Below, piece after piece: positions 15,589-23,359 of a DNA stretch of 37,884 nt. The DNA lies in NCBI GenBank assembly GCA_026418675.1, contig JAOAAX010000008.1, positions 1 through 37,884 on the forward strand, in the 5' to 3' direction. Numbering within the stretch: position 1 is the stretch's first letter; every line of letters starts with the position of its first letter. Position numbers and translations under genes: made by a program. Under the pieces are notes generated by a model. That model was not told the DNA's origin. It worked only from the letters and a program-made list of their open reading frames with translations, and did not search any database. Source of the stretch: Chthoniobacterales bacterium. Lineage in GTDB: Bacteria; Verrucomicrobiota; Verrucomicrobiia; Chthoniobacterales; DYNR01.

Positions 15589-18129
15589 TCAAAGGGAGTC
15601 TAAATCCACGAGGATTTCACGGTCTTTTGCGCCGTCTTTAGGACCCAAGATGCCACGCATTTCGAGGATGTCTACGACGCGTGCTGCGCGGGTGTAGCCG
15701 AGGCGTAGGCGGCGTTGGAGCATAGATGTGGAGGCTTTCCGTTCTTGTTTAATGATTTCGAGGCAGCGAGCAACGAGTTCTTCGTCTTCGGGGGTGACGT
15801 CTTCTTCTGTAATTTTATCTGAGGATAAGCGCTCCTGGATGCTTGCTTCGTAGGCTGGTTCCCCTTGGGAGGCGACGAAGTCCACGATCCGGCGCATTTC
15901 CTCGTCGGTTACGAGGACCCCTTGTGCGCGGATGAGTTTGGAGGTTCCGGGCGGCTGGTAGAGCATGTCGCCTTGACCGAGGAGTTTTTCTGCACCGTTT
16001 GTGTCGAGGATGACACGGCTATCTACTTTTGAGGCCACTTGGAAGGCGATGCGAGTAGGGATGTTCGCTTTGATAATGCCTGTGACGACGTCAGCCCGTG
16101 GGGTTTGTGTTGCGACGATCATGTGGATGCCTGCGGCTCGGGCCATTTGAGTGATGCGGGCAATAGCGGCTTCGACGTCAGCGGGGGCTGTTTGCATAAG
16201 GTCAGCGAGTTCGTCAATGATGACGACGATGTATGGCATGCGTTCAGGTATTGGGACGTCGTCCTCATCTTCTTTGGTGAGGGAATGGGAGGCGGAAGGG
16301 GGAGGTTCAGAGATGTTAGGAGTGGAGTGGGGCTGAGAGAAGTTTTCCGTTGAAAGATGGAGGGCTTGAGGATCTGAAGTTTCTTGAGTTGTTTCTGGGT
16401 TGTTACCAGTGGTTGGTAAGTCGAGATTCAAAGGATGTGCAAGGGAAGAGGAGCCGATTTTGCCTAGTTGGTTTTCTGAAGAGGATAAGCCTATCTTCTT
16501 TTTTTCAGTTTTTTCTTTATCAGTGGATAGGGCACGGGAGTTAAAGCTTGAGATGTTGCGGACTCCTGTTTGCGCGAAGATTTTATAGCGGAGTTCCATC
16601 TCCTCAATTACCCATTTTAGCGCAAGGAGGACTTTTTTCGGGTCAGTTACGACTGGTGTTACGAGGTGGGGGAGGCGGTTAAACAACTGGAGTTCGACGA
16701 CCTTAGGATCAATCATGATGAAGCGTAAATCTTCTGGGGAGTGGCGGAATAGGAGGCTAGCGACGATGGCATTGATGCAGACGCTTTTTCCGCTGCCGGT
16801 TGTGCCTGCGATCAGGCAATGGGGCATTTGAGAGAGGTCGCCGATGAGGGTGTTGCCATAGACGTCTTTTCCGAGTGCGAGTGGGAGGCGTGCTTTTGTG
16901 TTTAACCACTGCTCGCTTTCCAAGAGCTCGCGAAGGATGACTTTAACTTTCTTTGTGTTTGCGATTTCGATGCCGACTGTATCTTTTCCTGGGATTGGAG
17001 CGAGGATGTTGATGCGCTCGGCTTTTGTTGCGCGTGCGATGTCGCGTTCGAGTGCGGCGATACGGTCCACGCGGATACCTCTAGCCGGGTAAATTTCGTA
17101 GCGGGTGATTGTTGGACCCTTTGTTATATCACCTGGTTTTGCTTCAATACCGAACTCGATAAGGGCATCTAGAATTTTTTGTTGGACATCGAGGAGTTCT
17201 TGTGGGTCGGTTCGCTGGCCAGGGTCGTTTGGGATAGGGTCGAGTAGGTCAAGAGGAGGGAGCTGGTAATTTTCTAGCTGGACGGAGGAGAGTGGTGGTG
17301 TTTGTGTTTCGCTAGAGGATTTGGGCTTAACTTTTGGGACTGACGCATCTATAATTTTTGGTTCTGGGACGTGTTCCTCGCTTTCTGAGGTTTGTTTATC
17401 GGATTCGGTGGGAAGTTGAGGTTGGGATGTGGAGATTTTCTTGAGTTTTTTCTCTAATTTTTCTGTTTTTTTGAGGAGTTCCTGTTCTTTTTTCTTGAGG
17501 AGGTTGGGATCGTTGAGTTTTTGTTCGTTCTGGTGTTTGAGTTGTTTTAGCCAGCGCGAAGATTTGCGGAGGATTTGTCTGCAGAGAGTTATGGGGTGGA
17601 AGCCGAGTGCCAAGGTGAGGCTGAGGAAGTAGAGGGAGGCGGAGGCGAGGGTTGAGCCGACTGGGCCAAAAGAATTTCCGAAGGCGCGACGACCGAGCCA
17701 GTAACCGAAGAAGCCGCCGGTTCCGTGGGCGCGGAAGAAGTCTTCCCAATTTCTGAACCAATCCGGGTTAAGCTGGAGGAGGCAGGAAGCGCTGATGGCG
17801 TTAATGAGAATCCATGCGAATTTTTCTAAGATGGGGAGGTTTCGGTAGAGGATTTTGGCCGAGCCGAGTCCGATAAGACCTGCAGCTAGCCAGAAAGCGG
17901 CGAGGCCAAGGAAGAAATAAGCATAACCGCCGTAGAGTGCGCCGAAGATGCCGAGGAGGTTATGTGGTGGGTCGTTGGGGTTGGATGTGATGTTGATGAG
18001 AGGGGCGTTTGGAGGGATGTCGTTGACATCGTAGGAGATGAGGGAGAGCAAGAGGAGTATGCCGAGGAGGAGGGAGCAAAGCCCGAAAAATCGGCTGCTT
18101 GGCTGTTTATTGTTACGGCGACGATTCAT
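15589..18129 (-). CDS. ftsK: FtsK/SpoIIIE DNA translocase with an insertion in the motor
   Basis: 846 residues from the ATG at 18129, whose first bases overlap the larC stop (ATGA). Pumps chromosome ends at the division site. The N-terminus has several membrane helices (to about residue 180), then a charged coiled linker rich in Lys and Glu (200-280). The motor follows with PITRYE-like TITRYEIYPARGIRVDRI, Walker A CLIAGTTGSGKS (about 446-457 counted 8 residues longer), Walker B YIVVIIDELADLM and the ATQTPRADVVTGIIKANIP sensor block. The winged-helix gamma domain is at the C-terminus (ASTSMLQRRLRLGYTRAARVVDILE). Between the RNISSFNSR segment and Walker B lies about 95 residues of Ser/Thr/Pro/Asn-rich sequence where relatives have roughly 30. 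Confidence 0.95.
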   Translation of the reverse strand: MNRRRNNKQPSSRFFGLCSLLLGILLLLSLISYDVNDIPPNAPLINITSNPNDPPHNLLGIFGALYGGYAYFFLGLAAFWLAAGLIGLGSAKILYRNLPILEKFAWILINAISASCLLQLNPDWFRNWEDFFRAHGTGGFFGYWLGRRAFGNSFGPVGSTLASASLYFLSLTLALGFHPITLCRQILRKSSRWLKQLKHQNEQKLNDPNLLKKKEQELLKKTEKLEKKLKKISTSQPQLPTESDKQTSESEEHVPEPKIIDASVPKVKPKSSSETQTPPLSSVQLENYQLPPLDLLDPIPNDPGQRTDPQELLDVQQKILDALIEFGIEAKPGDITKGPTITRYEIYPARGIRVDRIAALERDIARATKAERINILAPIPGKDTVGIEIANTKKVKVILRELLESEQWLNTKARLPLALGKDVYGNTLIGDLSQMPHCLIAGTTGSGKSVCINAIVASLLFRHSPEDLRFIMIDPKVVELQLFNRLPHLVTPVVTDPKKVLLALKWVIEEMELRYKIFAQTGVRNISSFNSRALSTDKEKTEKKKIGLSSSENQLGKIGSSSLAHPLNLDLPTTGNNPETTQETSDPQALHLSTENFSQPHSTPNISEPPPSASHSLTKEDEDDVPIPERMPYIVVIIDELADLMQTAPADVEAAIARITQMARAAGIHMIVATQTPRADVVTGIIKANIPTRIAFQVASKVDSRVILDTNGAEKLLGQGDMLYQPPGTSKLIRAQGVLVTDEEMRRIVDFVASQGEPAYEASIQERLSSDKITEEDVTPEDEELVARCLEIIKQERKASTSMLQRRLRLGYTRAARVVDILEMRGILGPKDGAKDREILVDLDSL

Positions 18130-19418
18130 TTGTGTTCGGTGAGGAATTCCCACGCAGATTTAGCGGCGTCATAAACTTTATTGAGGGGGGTGTCGGTTAT
18201 AAGCGCGACCTGACTGCAACTTTCGTATTCGGGCTCGACCCGTAATAACTCGCCATTAAGGTAACCTAACTTCATACGGATTTGGCCGTAGGGTGTTGGA
18301 ACTTCTGTATATTTTCGACTTAATACTCTTCTTTGGCAAGTATGAAAGCGGATTCCGAAGGTGGAGGATTCGCGGAGGATGAGGTTGGAGATGAGCGTTG
18401 TTTGTTCAGGGGTGGTGATTGCATGGAGGATGAAGCCGGGGCGGCTTTTTTTCATGGTTGCAGGAGTGCACCAGGCGTCGAGCGCCCCTTTTTTGAGGAG
18501 GAGCTCGATGAGGTAGCCGATAATTTCTGGAGTGGAATCATCGAGGTTTGCACGGATTTCGACGACCTCTTGAGGAGGGGATTCGTCGTGGGAGTGAGAA
18601 ATTGGGGAGTTGAGGGAGGCTTGAGGGGAGCTGTGGAGATCGGGATGGGAGACGGTTAAAGGGAGACCGAGGAGGATACGGAGGGCGTTGGGGTAATCTT
18701 GAGGGTTTCTGGAGCCGGCACCGTAACCGACTTTTTCGATCTTCATGAGTGGCATGGGGCCGTAGTGGGTTACGAATTCAGCGAGAATAGCTGCGCCCGT
18801 TGGGGTTATGTGTTCGCCTTCTTGTTGGATTTGGCGAAGAGGGATGCCTTGGAGGATTTCGACGACAGCGGGGGTTGGGAGGGGGTATTGGCCGTGCTGG
18901 CAATGAGCTGTGCCGGTTCCTTCTTGTGGCCATGAGCTGAAGATTTGCGGCCAGCCAAGGAAATCGAGAGCGGCACACGTGCAGACGATGTCGGCGATAG
19001 AATCAAGGGCGCCGACTTCATGAAAATGGACGTTTTCCTCTGGAACTCCATGAATTTTGGCTTCTGCGATGGCGATGCGGCGGAAAAGGGAGATTGAGCG
19101 ATTCTTGACAGTTTCCGGGAGCAAACTCTGGTCCAGTAATTTACGGATTTGGGACCAGGTGGTTTTCGAGTGGGAGAGTGGGGAGTGTTCGCAAGCGAGG
19201 TCGGAGGAGTTGGGAAGAATTACATTGAATTTTTGGCAATTGATGCCGGCGCGGGAGACATTTTCGACTTTTAGTTCGATTTTTTGTGGCAGATTGAGGG
19301 CGTCCAAGGATTTTTGCAGGTGGGAGATGGGGACACCGATGTGGAGGAGTGCACCAACTGTCATGTCACCGCTGATACCTGCGGAGCAATCGAGATAGAG
19401 AACACCTTGTGCGGCCAT
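18126..19418 (-). CDS. larC: LarC, nickel insertion protein for the nickel-pincer nucleotide cofactor
   Basis: 430 residues from the ATG at 19418. Four earlier in-frame triplets of the family start (GVLYLDCSAGISGDM) show that the longer frame to 19457 is unneeded. LarC inserts nickel into the pyridinium dithiocarboxylate nucleotide in a CTP-dependent step, completing the cofactor of lactate racemase and related LarA enzymes. Seen here are the N-terminal DCSAGISGDM block, the FHEVGALDSIADIV segment, a His-rich low-complexity region (HSHDES) likely to bind metal, and VVEIRANLDDSTPEIIGYL in the C-terminal half. Both halves are in one frame, unlike lactobacilli where a programmed frameshift joins them. 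No larA, larB or larE is in the window. It overlaps ftsK by 4 bases, so the two are translationally coupled. Confidence 0.93.
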   Translation of the reverse strand: MAAQGVLYLDCSAGISGDMTVGALLHIGVPISHLQKSLDALNLPQKIELKVENVSRAGINCQKFNVILPNSSDLACEHSPLSHSKTTWSQIRKLLDQSLLPETVKNRSISLFRRIAIAEAKIHGVPEENVHFHEVGALDSIADIVCTCAALDFLGWPQIFSSWPQEGTGTAHCQHGQYPLPTPAVVEILQGIPLRQIQQEGEHITPTGAAILAEFVTHYGPMPLMKIEKVGYGAGSRNPQDYPNALRILLGLPLTVSHPDLHSSPQASLNSPISHSHDESPPQEVVEIRANLDDSTPEIIGYLIELLLKKGALDAWCTPATMKKSRPGFILHAITTPEQTTLISNLILRESSTFGIRFHTCQRRVLSRKYTEVPTPYGQIRMKLGYLNGELLRVEPEYESCSQVALITDTPLNKVYDAAKSAWEFLTEHK

Positions 19419-19550
19419 TTTAGTTAGATGTTTGCAAGTGCGTTTGGAGTCGCACAAGTAGAAATACGAATTTGGGGTAAGGTATGGAGGGAATAAATGT
19501 GGGGAGTTGCCGCTTGGCTGGAGAGGGGAATGTGCCTATGGAGTTTAGTA

Positions 19551-19593
19551 AAAAGGACTAAGTTATCTCTAAATGAGAGATGGGATAAGTTAG
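19551..19593 (-). terminator. Candidate terminator of the rpmI-rplT transcript
   Basis: A 12-base stem (19558-19569 with 19582-19593) has one mismatch, one G-T pair and a 12-base loop. On the minus strand it is followed by TCCTTTTTACT. It is about 180 bases beyond the rplT stop. The stem is not GC-rich, so strength is uncertain. Confidence 0.5.
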
Positions 19594-19649
19594 AGTTCCT
19601 GGAGTGAATTGATCGGAGGAATCTATGAAGGGGAGGGCGGTTTGAGAGA

Positions 19650-19721
19650 TCACCCGGCGCGCCTCCGGACGCGGTGAGAAGAGGAAGGAGAATTGGAGAG
19701 AGAAGAGGGCCGCGTCCGGAG
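19650..19721. repeat. GC-rich nested inverted repeat
   Basis: A perfect 12-base inverted repeat (CTCCGGACGCGG at 19663-19674, its complement at 19710-19721) spans a 35-base A/G-rich loop. Overlapping its left arm are the palindrome GGCGCGCC (19656-19663) and an outer TCACC / GGTGA pair (19650-19677). It looks like a REP-type or MITE-like element or a structured 3' region of the rplT mRNA. No second copy was noticed in the window. Confidence 0.55.
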
Positions 19722-19768
19722 ATTTTTGCGCTGTGGCAAAATACGGAAGAGGATATTAGCAGGAAAAG

Positions 19769-20173
19769 CTAGGGAATGGTAGTGGCTTTTTGGTGGGGGA
19801 GTATTTTAATCAGGTTAGCTGGGAGGGCTTGGCGAGCTTTTGCGACGATGGAGCGGAAGGTTTCGGGAGCAGAGATAGCGAGGTCGGCAAGGATTTTACG
19901 ATCGAGTTGGATGTTAGCGAGTTTGAGGCCTTGGATGAAGCGGTTGTAGGGGAGGCCTTCTGCACGAGCGGCTGCGTTGAGGCGGAGGATCCAAAGGCTA
20001 CGGAAGAAGCGTTTGCGGGTTTTGCGGTCGCGGTAAGCCCAATACTTAGCTTTCATGCGGGCATCTTTGGCATAGCGGAAGAGCTTTGAACGGCGGCCGC
20101 GGTAGCCTTTAGCTTCGGCAATGACTTTTTTTCTTCTCGCTCGACTAGCTGGGGAATTGGTTGCTCGAGGCAT
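19769..20173 (-). CDS. rplT: 50S ribosomal protein L20
   Basis: 134 residues. The family's N-terminus is plain (MPRATNSPASRARRKKVIAE, then GYRGRRSKLFRYA), followed by YAYRDRKTRKRFFRSLWI-like RDRKTRKRFFRSLWILRLNA and YNRFIQGLKLANIQLDRKIL. It binds 23S rRNA early in large-subunit assembly. It is about 15 residues longer than usual because of a C-terminal tail (LIKILPHQKATTIP). It follows rpmI after a long gap of 183 bases that contains a hairpin. In many bacteria L20 represses this operon by binding its mRNA, so the gap could be a regulatory site. There is no Shine-Dalgarno sequence before the ATG. Confidence 0.97.
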   Translation of the reverse strand: MPRATNSPASRARRKKVIAEAKGYRGRRSKLFRYAKDARMKAKYWAYRDRKTRKRFFRSLWILRLNAAARAEGLPYNRFIQGLKLANIQLDRKILADLAISAPETFRSIVAKARQALPANLIKILPHQKATTIP

Positions 20174-20254
20174 GGTTTTTGACAGGTATGGTTTGGAGTT
20201 TTTTGGCTAGCATGAATTTTTGGGCCACGGAAGAAGCTGGTTTGGGGTGGTCTG

Positions 20255-20283
20255 CTCTGTTAGTTATGGAAAGATCAACAGAG
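20255..20283 (-). promoter_or_regulatory. Hairpin in the rpmI-rplT gap, possible L20 control site
   Basis: A perfect 7-base stem (CTCTGTT / AACAGAG) with a 15-base loop lies in the 183 bases between rpmI and rplT. Such a long gap is unusual in this operon. L20 autoregulation through mRNA structure is known in Escherichia coli and Bacillus. Whether this hairpin takes part is inference, and there is no U tract to make it a terminator. Confidence 0.35.
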
Positions 20284-20356
20284 GGGCTTTGGTGGCAACG
20301 TGGGTTTGTCGTATGGAAATTTTTAGCTGTGAACGTGTTTGGTTAAGAGAAAAGGT

Positions 20357-20566
20357 TTACCCGATGAGGAGGCATTCTTTGATGCGGTTGACGACGGTTG
20401 GGCTGACCTCCGTTTGCTTGGCCAAGCGGCGTTTGCGCTTGGCGGATTTGGAGACGAGGAGGTGACGGCGCCCGCCGTGGTTGCGAAGGATTTTGCCACT
20501 TGCGGTGATTTTGAACCGCTTTGCGACGCCTTTGCGGGTTTTGCTTCGGGCAATGGGTTTTGGCAT
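20357..20566 (-). CDS. rpmI: 50S ribosomal protein L35
   Basis: 69 residues from the ATG at 20566. This start gives the standard N-terminus MPKPIARSKTRKGVAKRFK. The frame is open five residues further but those do not match the family. The middle GKILRNHGGRRHLLVSKSAKRKRRLA is the L35 signature. It precedes rplT, as usual, but infC (IF3), which normally leads this operon, is not next to it. The upstream neighbour is the class A PBP gene 105 bases away. The leader reads CTCCCCCT directly before the ATG, the reverse of a Shine-Dalgarno sequence. Confidence 0.96.
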   Translation of the reverse strand: MPKPIARSKTRKGVAKRFKITASGKILRNHGGRRHLLVSKSAKRKRRLAKQTEVSPTVVNRIKECLLIG

Positions 20567-20671
20567 AGGGGGAGATACCATAGGGAAAATGGTTGAAAAG
20601 TAAAGAGGAAAAATTTTTTGGAGATTGAGAGGATTTGATTTGGGAACTGGCGAGTGGAGGTTAGGCTGTTG

Positions 20672-22663
20672 TTAGAGGTAGGGTTGAGCAGCCGGGGAAT
20701 TGACGATTTCGATCCAGATGGGGAGGGCGGTTGCAGCGCCAGTTGCGTTGGGGAAGATGGTTTTGGGTTTGTCGAAGCCGACCCAGACGCCCGCGGTGAG
20801 GTTGCCTACGAAGCCGACGAACCAAGCATCGAAGAAGTTGTTGGTGGTTCCGGTTTTTCCGCCGCCGCCGACTTTATGGCCGAGGCGCGAGGAGGAAGCT
20901 GCAGTGCCGCGGGTGAGGACTTCCTGCATGGTCCAGCGGACGAAGGAAGCAGCGTAGGGGTCGAGGAGGGGGGTGCGGATCTGGCGGGAGGAATAGAGGA
21001 TGTTGCCGTCCATATCTGTGATTTTGCTGATAACGAATGGGTGGACTTGGTTGCCTTTGTTTGGGAAGGCGGTGATGGCGGAGACGAGACTGCGGAGGTT
21101 GGTTTCGAAGGCACCGAGGAAGATAGAGGGGTAGTTGGGGAGCTGGTCGGCGATGCCCGCGCGTTGGAGGAGGCGGATAAAGTTTTCAAGTCCTGCACGG
21201 AAGCCAGCACGAACGGCCATTGTGTTGCGAGAATAGATAACGATGTCTTCTACGGGGCGTGGGCCGAAGTAACGGCCATCGGCATTGGATGGATCGTAAG
21301 GACCGAATTTTCTGGGGACTTCGGATGGGGAGAGGCGGGCGTCGGAGATTCGGTCGGTAGGGGAGAGGCCAGCGGCGAGTGCCTGAGCGAGAAGGAAGGG
21401 CTTGACTACAGAGCCGGCCTGGCGCTGTGCGAAGTAGGCGCGGTTAAATTTGCTTGTGGAGTAATCGCGGCTGCCGACGACAGCGCGGACGGCACCGTTG
21501 CGGTTGTCTATGATGAAGACTGCGCCTTGGAGGGGTTCGTGGGAGTTTAAATAAGGATAACCTTGTCTATTTTCTATTTGGAGGAGGTGGTTAGCGAGAG
21601 CGGATTCTGCGGTGGTTTGGAGGGGGAGGTCGAGAGTTGTGTAGATGTTGAGACCTGCGTCTTCGATGCCGAGTTGATCGAGGATGGGCTCGAGTTCGCG
21701 GCGGACGGTATCCATGGCCCAACCGTCGGCGGTTGAGACAGGTGGGTTGGAGGAGAGAAGGAGAGGGGAGGAGGAGGCTTCTTGGGCTTCTGCGGGGCTG
21801 ATCCAGCCGAGTTCGAGCATGCGAGCGATGACGGAGTTGCGAGCTCGGAGGGAGGCTTCTGGGTCGTTGAATGGGGAGAGACGAGTTGGGCTGCGGATAA
21901 GGCCGGCTAGGAGAGCGGCCTCTGCGAGAGTGAGATTGCGTGCTGGTTTGTCGAAGTAAGTGAGGCTGGCGGTTTGGAGGCCGTAGCAACCGGAGCCGAA
22001 GTAAATGCGGTTGACGTAGCTTTCGAGGATTTCCTCTTTGGAGAGTTCGGTTTCGATACGGAAGGAGAGAGCTGCTTCGAGGAGCTTGCGGTGGTAGTTT
22101 CTTCCGCCGAGAGGGAAGCTGTTGCGTGCGAGTTGTTGTGTGATCGTGCTTCCACCCTGACGAATGCCACCGGCGATGAGATTTCTGAGTGCGGCGCGGG
22201 CGATGCCGATGGGATCTACACCGAGGTGGCGGTAGAAGCGTGCGTCTTCGCGTGCAAGGAGAGCTTTGATGAAGGATTCTGGGATTTCATTGTAGGGGAT
22301 GACGATGCGGTTTTCGCCGCTGTAGCGGCCGATGATTTGGCCATTGGCGTCGTAAACAACGGTGCGCTGTGGCATTTGGTGGAGTTCGGCGAGGTTGTAG
22401 CGCAGGGCCATGAGGTAGTAGATGACGCCGACGAGCGCATAGAGGAGGAAACAGGCGAATGCCAATTTGGCTAATATAGGGAGGAGGTGGCGTTTTTTTC
22501 TTTTGTGAGCTGGTGAGTGGTAAGGGTGAGGTGATTTTTGGCGGTTGAAGGATTGGGAGGTTCGGCGTTTTGAGATGGGGCGGTTGCTGAGGGAGCGCTG
22601 GATGACGGCTTGGAGGAGGTGAAGTGGGGGAGATTTTCTGGGGTTGGATGGGGGAGGCTTCAT
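20672..22663 (-). CDS. Class A penicillin-binding protein (PBP1A-type)
   Basis: 663 residues. Polymerises and cross-links peptidoglycan. A long basic Pro/Ser/His-rich cytoplasmic tail (1-58) precedes a membrane helix (about 62-86). The GT51 glycosyltransferase domain has EDARFYRHLGVDP (catalytic E139) and RQGGSTITQQLARN (168-181). The transpeptidase domain has SVVK (418-421, catalytic Ser), SRN (478-480) and KTGTTNN (603 onward). Its start overlaps the stop of the C39-like gene by one base (TAATG), so it is the last gene of a leftward operon with the RND pump and the glycine cleavage genes. The cytoplasmic tail is longer than in E. coli PBP1a. Confidence 0.95.
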   Translation of the reverse strand: MKPPPSNPRKSPPLHLLQAVIQRSLSNRPISKRRTSQSFNRQKSPHPYHSPAHKRKKRHLLPILAKLAFACFLLYALVGVIYYLMALRYNLAELHQMPQRTVVYDANGQIIGRYSGENRIVIPYNEIPESFIKALLAREDARFYRHLGVDPIGIARAALRNLIAGGIRQGGSTITQQLARNSFPLGGRNYHRKLLEAALSFRIETELSKEEILESYVNRIYFGSGCYGLQTASLTYFDKPARNLTLAEAALLAGLIRSPTRLSPFNDPEASLRARNSVIARMLELGWISPAEAQEASSSPLLLSSNPPVSTADGWAMDTVRRELEPILDQLGIEDAGLNIYTTLDLPLQTTAESALANHLLQIENRQGYPYLNSHEPLQGAVFIIDNRNGAVRAVVGSRDYSTSKFNRAYFAQRQAGSVVKPFLLAQALAAGLSPTDRISDARLSPSEVPRKFGPYDPSNADGRYFGPRPVEDIVIYSRNTMAVRAGFRAGLENFIRLLQRAGIADQLPNYPSIFLGAFETNLRSLVSAITAFPNKGNQVHPFVISKITDMDGNILYSSRQIRTPLLDPYAASFVRWTMQEVLTRGTAASSSRLGHKVGGGGKTGTTNNFFDAWFVGFVGNLTAGVWVGFDKPKTIFPNATGAATALPIWIEIVNSPAAQPYL

Positions 22664-23359
22664 TACCTTGGACGATAGAAGCGAATGGCTTCGATAGGAA
22701 AAGGGTAAAGGTTTGCGAGCGGGAGGGGAATGGGTTGATGGGATTGGGCTGGGTCGAGGACGAGGTAGTCGAAATTCTTTTTTCCGACGATGACGACAAA
22801 GTGAGTCTGGGAGGAGGGGAGGCGGATGCGAGCGATGACGGGATTTTGGCGGAAGAGGTTTAGATCGAGGAGGGCATAGGAAGGGAGGTTTTCGTAGTGA
22901 GGGAGGAGCTGGGTGGTGAGGGCTGGGTCGAATTCAGCGGCGTCTTCCCACCAAATCCGGCCGTTTTGGGTGTAGCCGCGCGGGTGATGGGTGAGGAATT
23001 GATTGAGGGAGGCTGGAGTAATATTGGCACCGCGGAAGGCTAGGACCATAGCGGCAGAAGCGACGGCACAGCCTTCCTGGGCGAGGGTGCCTGGAGTGTG
23101 GCCAAGGTAGTGGGATGCCCAGCGGGGATCGGTTTGAGAGAAGTGGGGAACCTTGAGTTGGAGTGTGAAGGGGAAGTAGAGACCGCCGGATGGAGGGAGA
23201 GGGCGCAGCTTGGTCCAGTGGGAGAACCAAGAGAGGGAAGCGATTGCGAAAGATATGAAGAGAGCAAAGGTGAAGAGGAGGGGATATTTTCGATATTGAG
23301 ATACATTTTTTTGTTTTTTTTTTTGTGGGAGTGGGTGTGATTGGAAGGGTCAGGGGCAT
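22663..23359 (-). CDS. C39-family peptidase-like protein, frame broken at an A11 run
   Basis: A membrane-anchored papain-like (C39) domain. The intact frame reads from the TM segment through HYLGHTPGTLAQEGCAVASA, where Cys is the presumed nucleophile, to THFVVIVGK (His) and YLVLDPAQS (Asp), ending in TAA that overlaps the PBP start. In that frame there is no ATG, GTG or TTG between the upstream stop and the TM segment. An ATG at 23357-23359, overlapping the RND pump stop by 10 bases, starts MPLTLPITPTPTKKK and enters the C39 frame exactly if one A is removed from the run at 23314-23324, giving 231 residues. The run could be a sequencing error, a phase-variable tract or a slippage site. Substrate unknown; double-glycine leader cleavage or a non-proteolytic role are both possible. 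Confidence 0.75.
23306..23324 (-). repeat. Homopolymer tracts A11-C-A7 at the start of the C39-like gene
   Basis: On the minus strand, 11 A (23314-23324), one C and 7 A (23306-23312) lie about 30 bases after the likely start codon. Loss of one A, or gain of two, in the longer run restores the full reading frame. Confidence 0.85.

Larger units (their letters stand above)
19419..19768. other. 350-base non-coding gap between rplT and larC
   Basis: No plausible gene is seen on either strand. The gap holds a leftward terminator-like hairpin close to larC (19551-19593) and a GC-rich nested inverted repeat close to rplT (19650-19721). The larC-ftsK promoter should lie between the terminator and larC (about 19420-19550), but I do not see a convincing -35/-10 pair. 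Confidence 0.6.
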
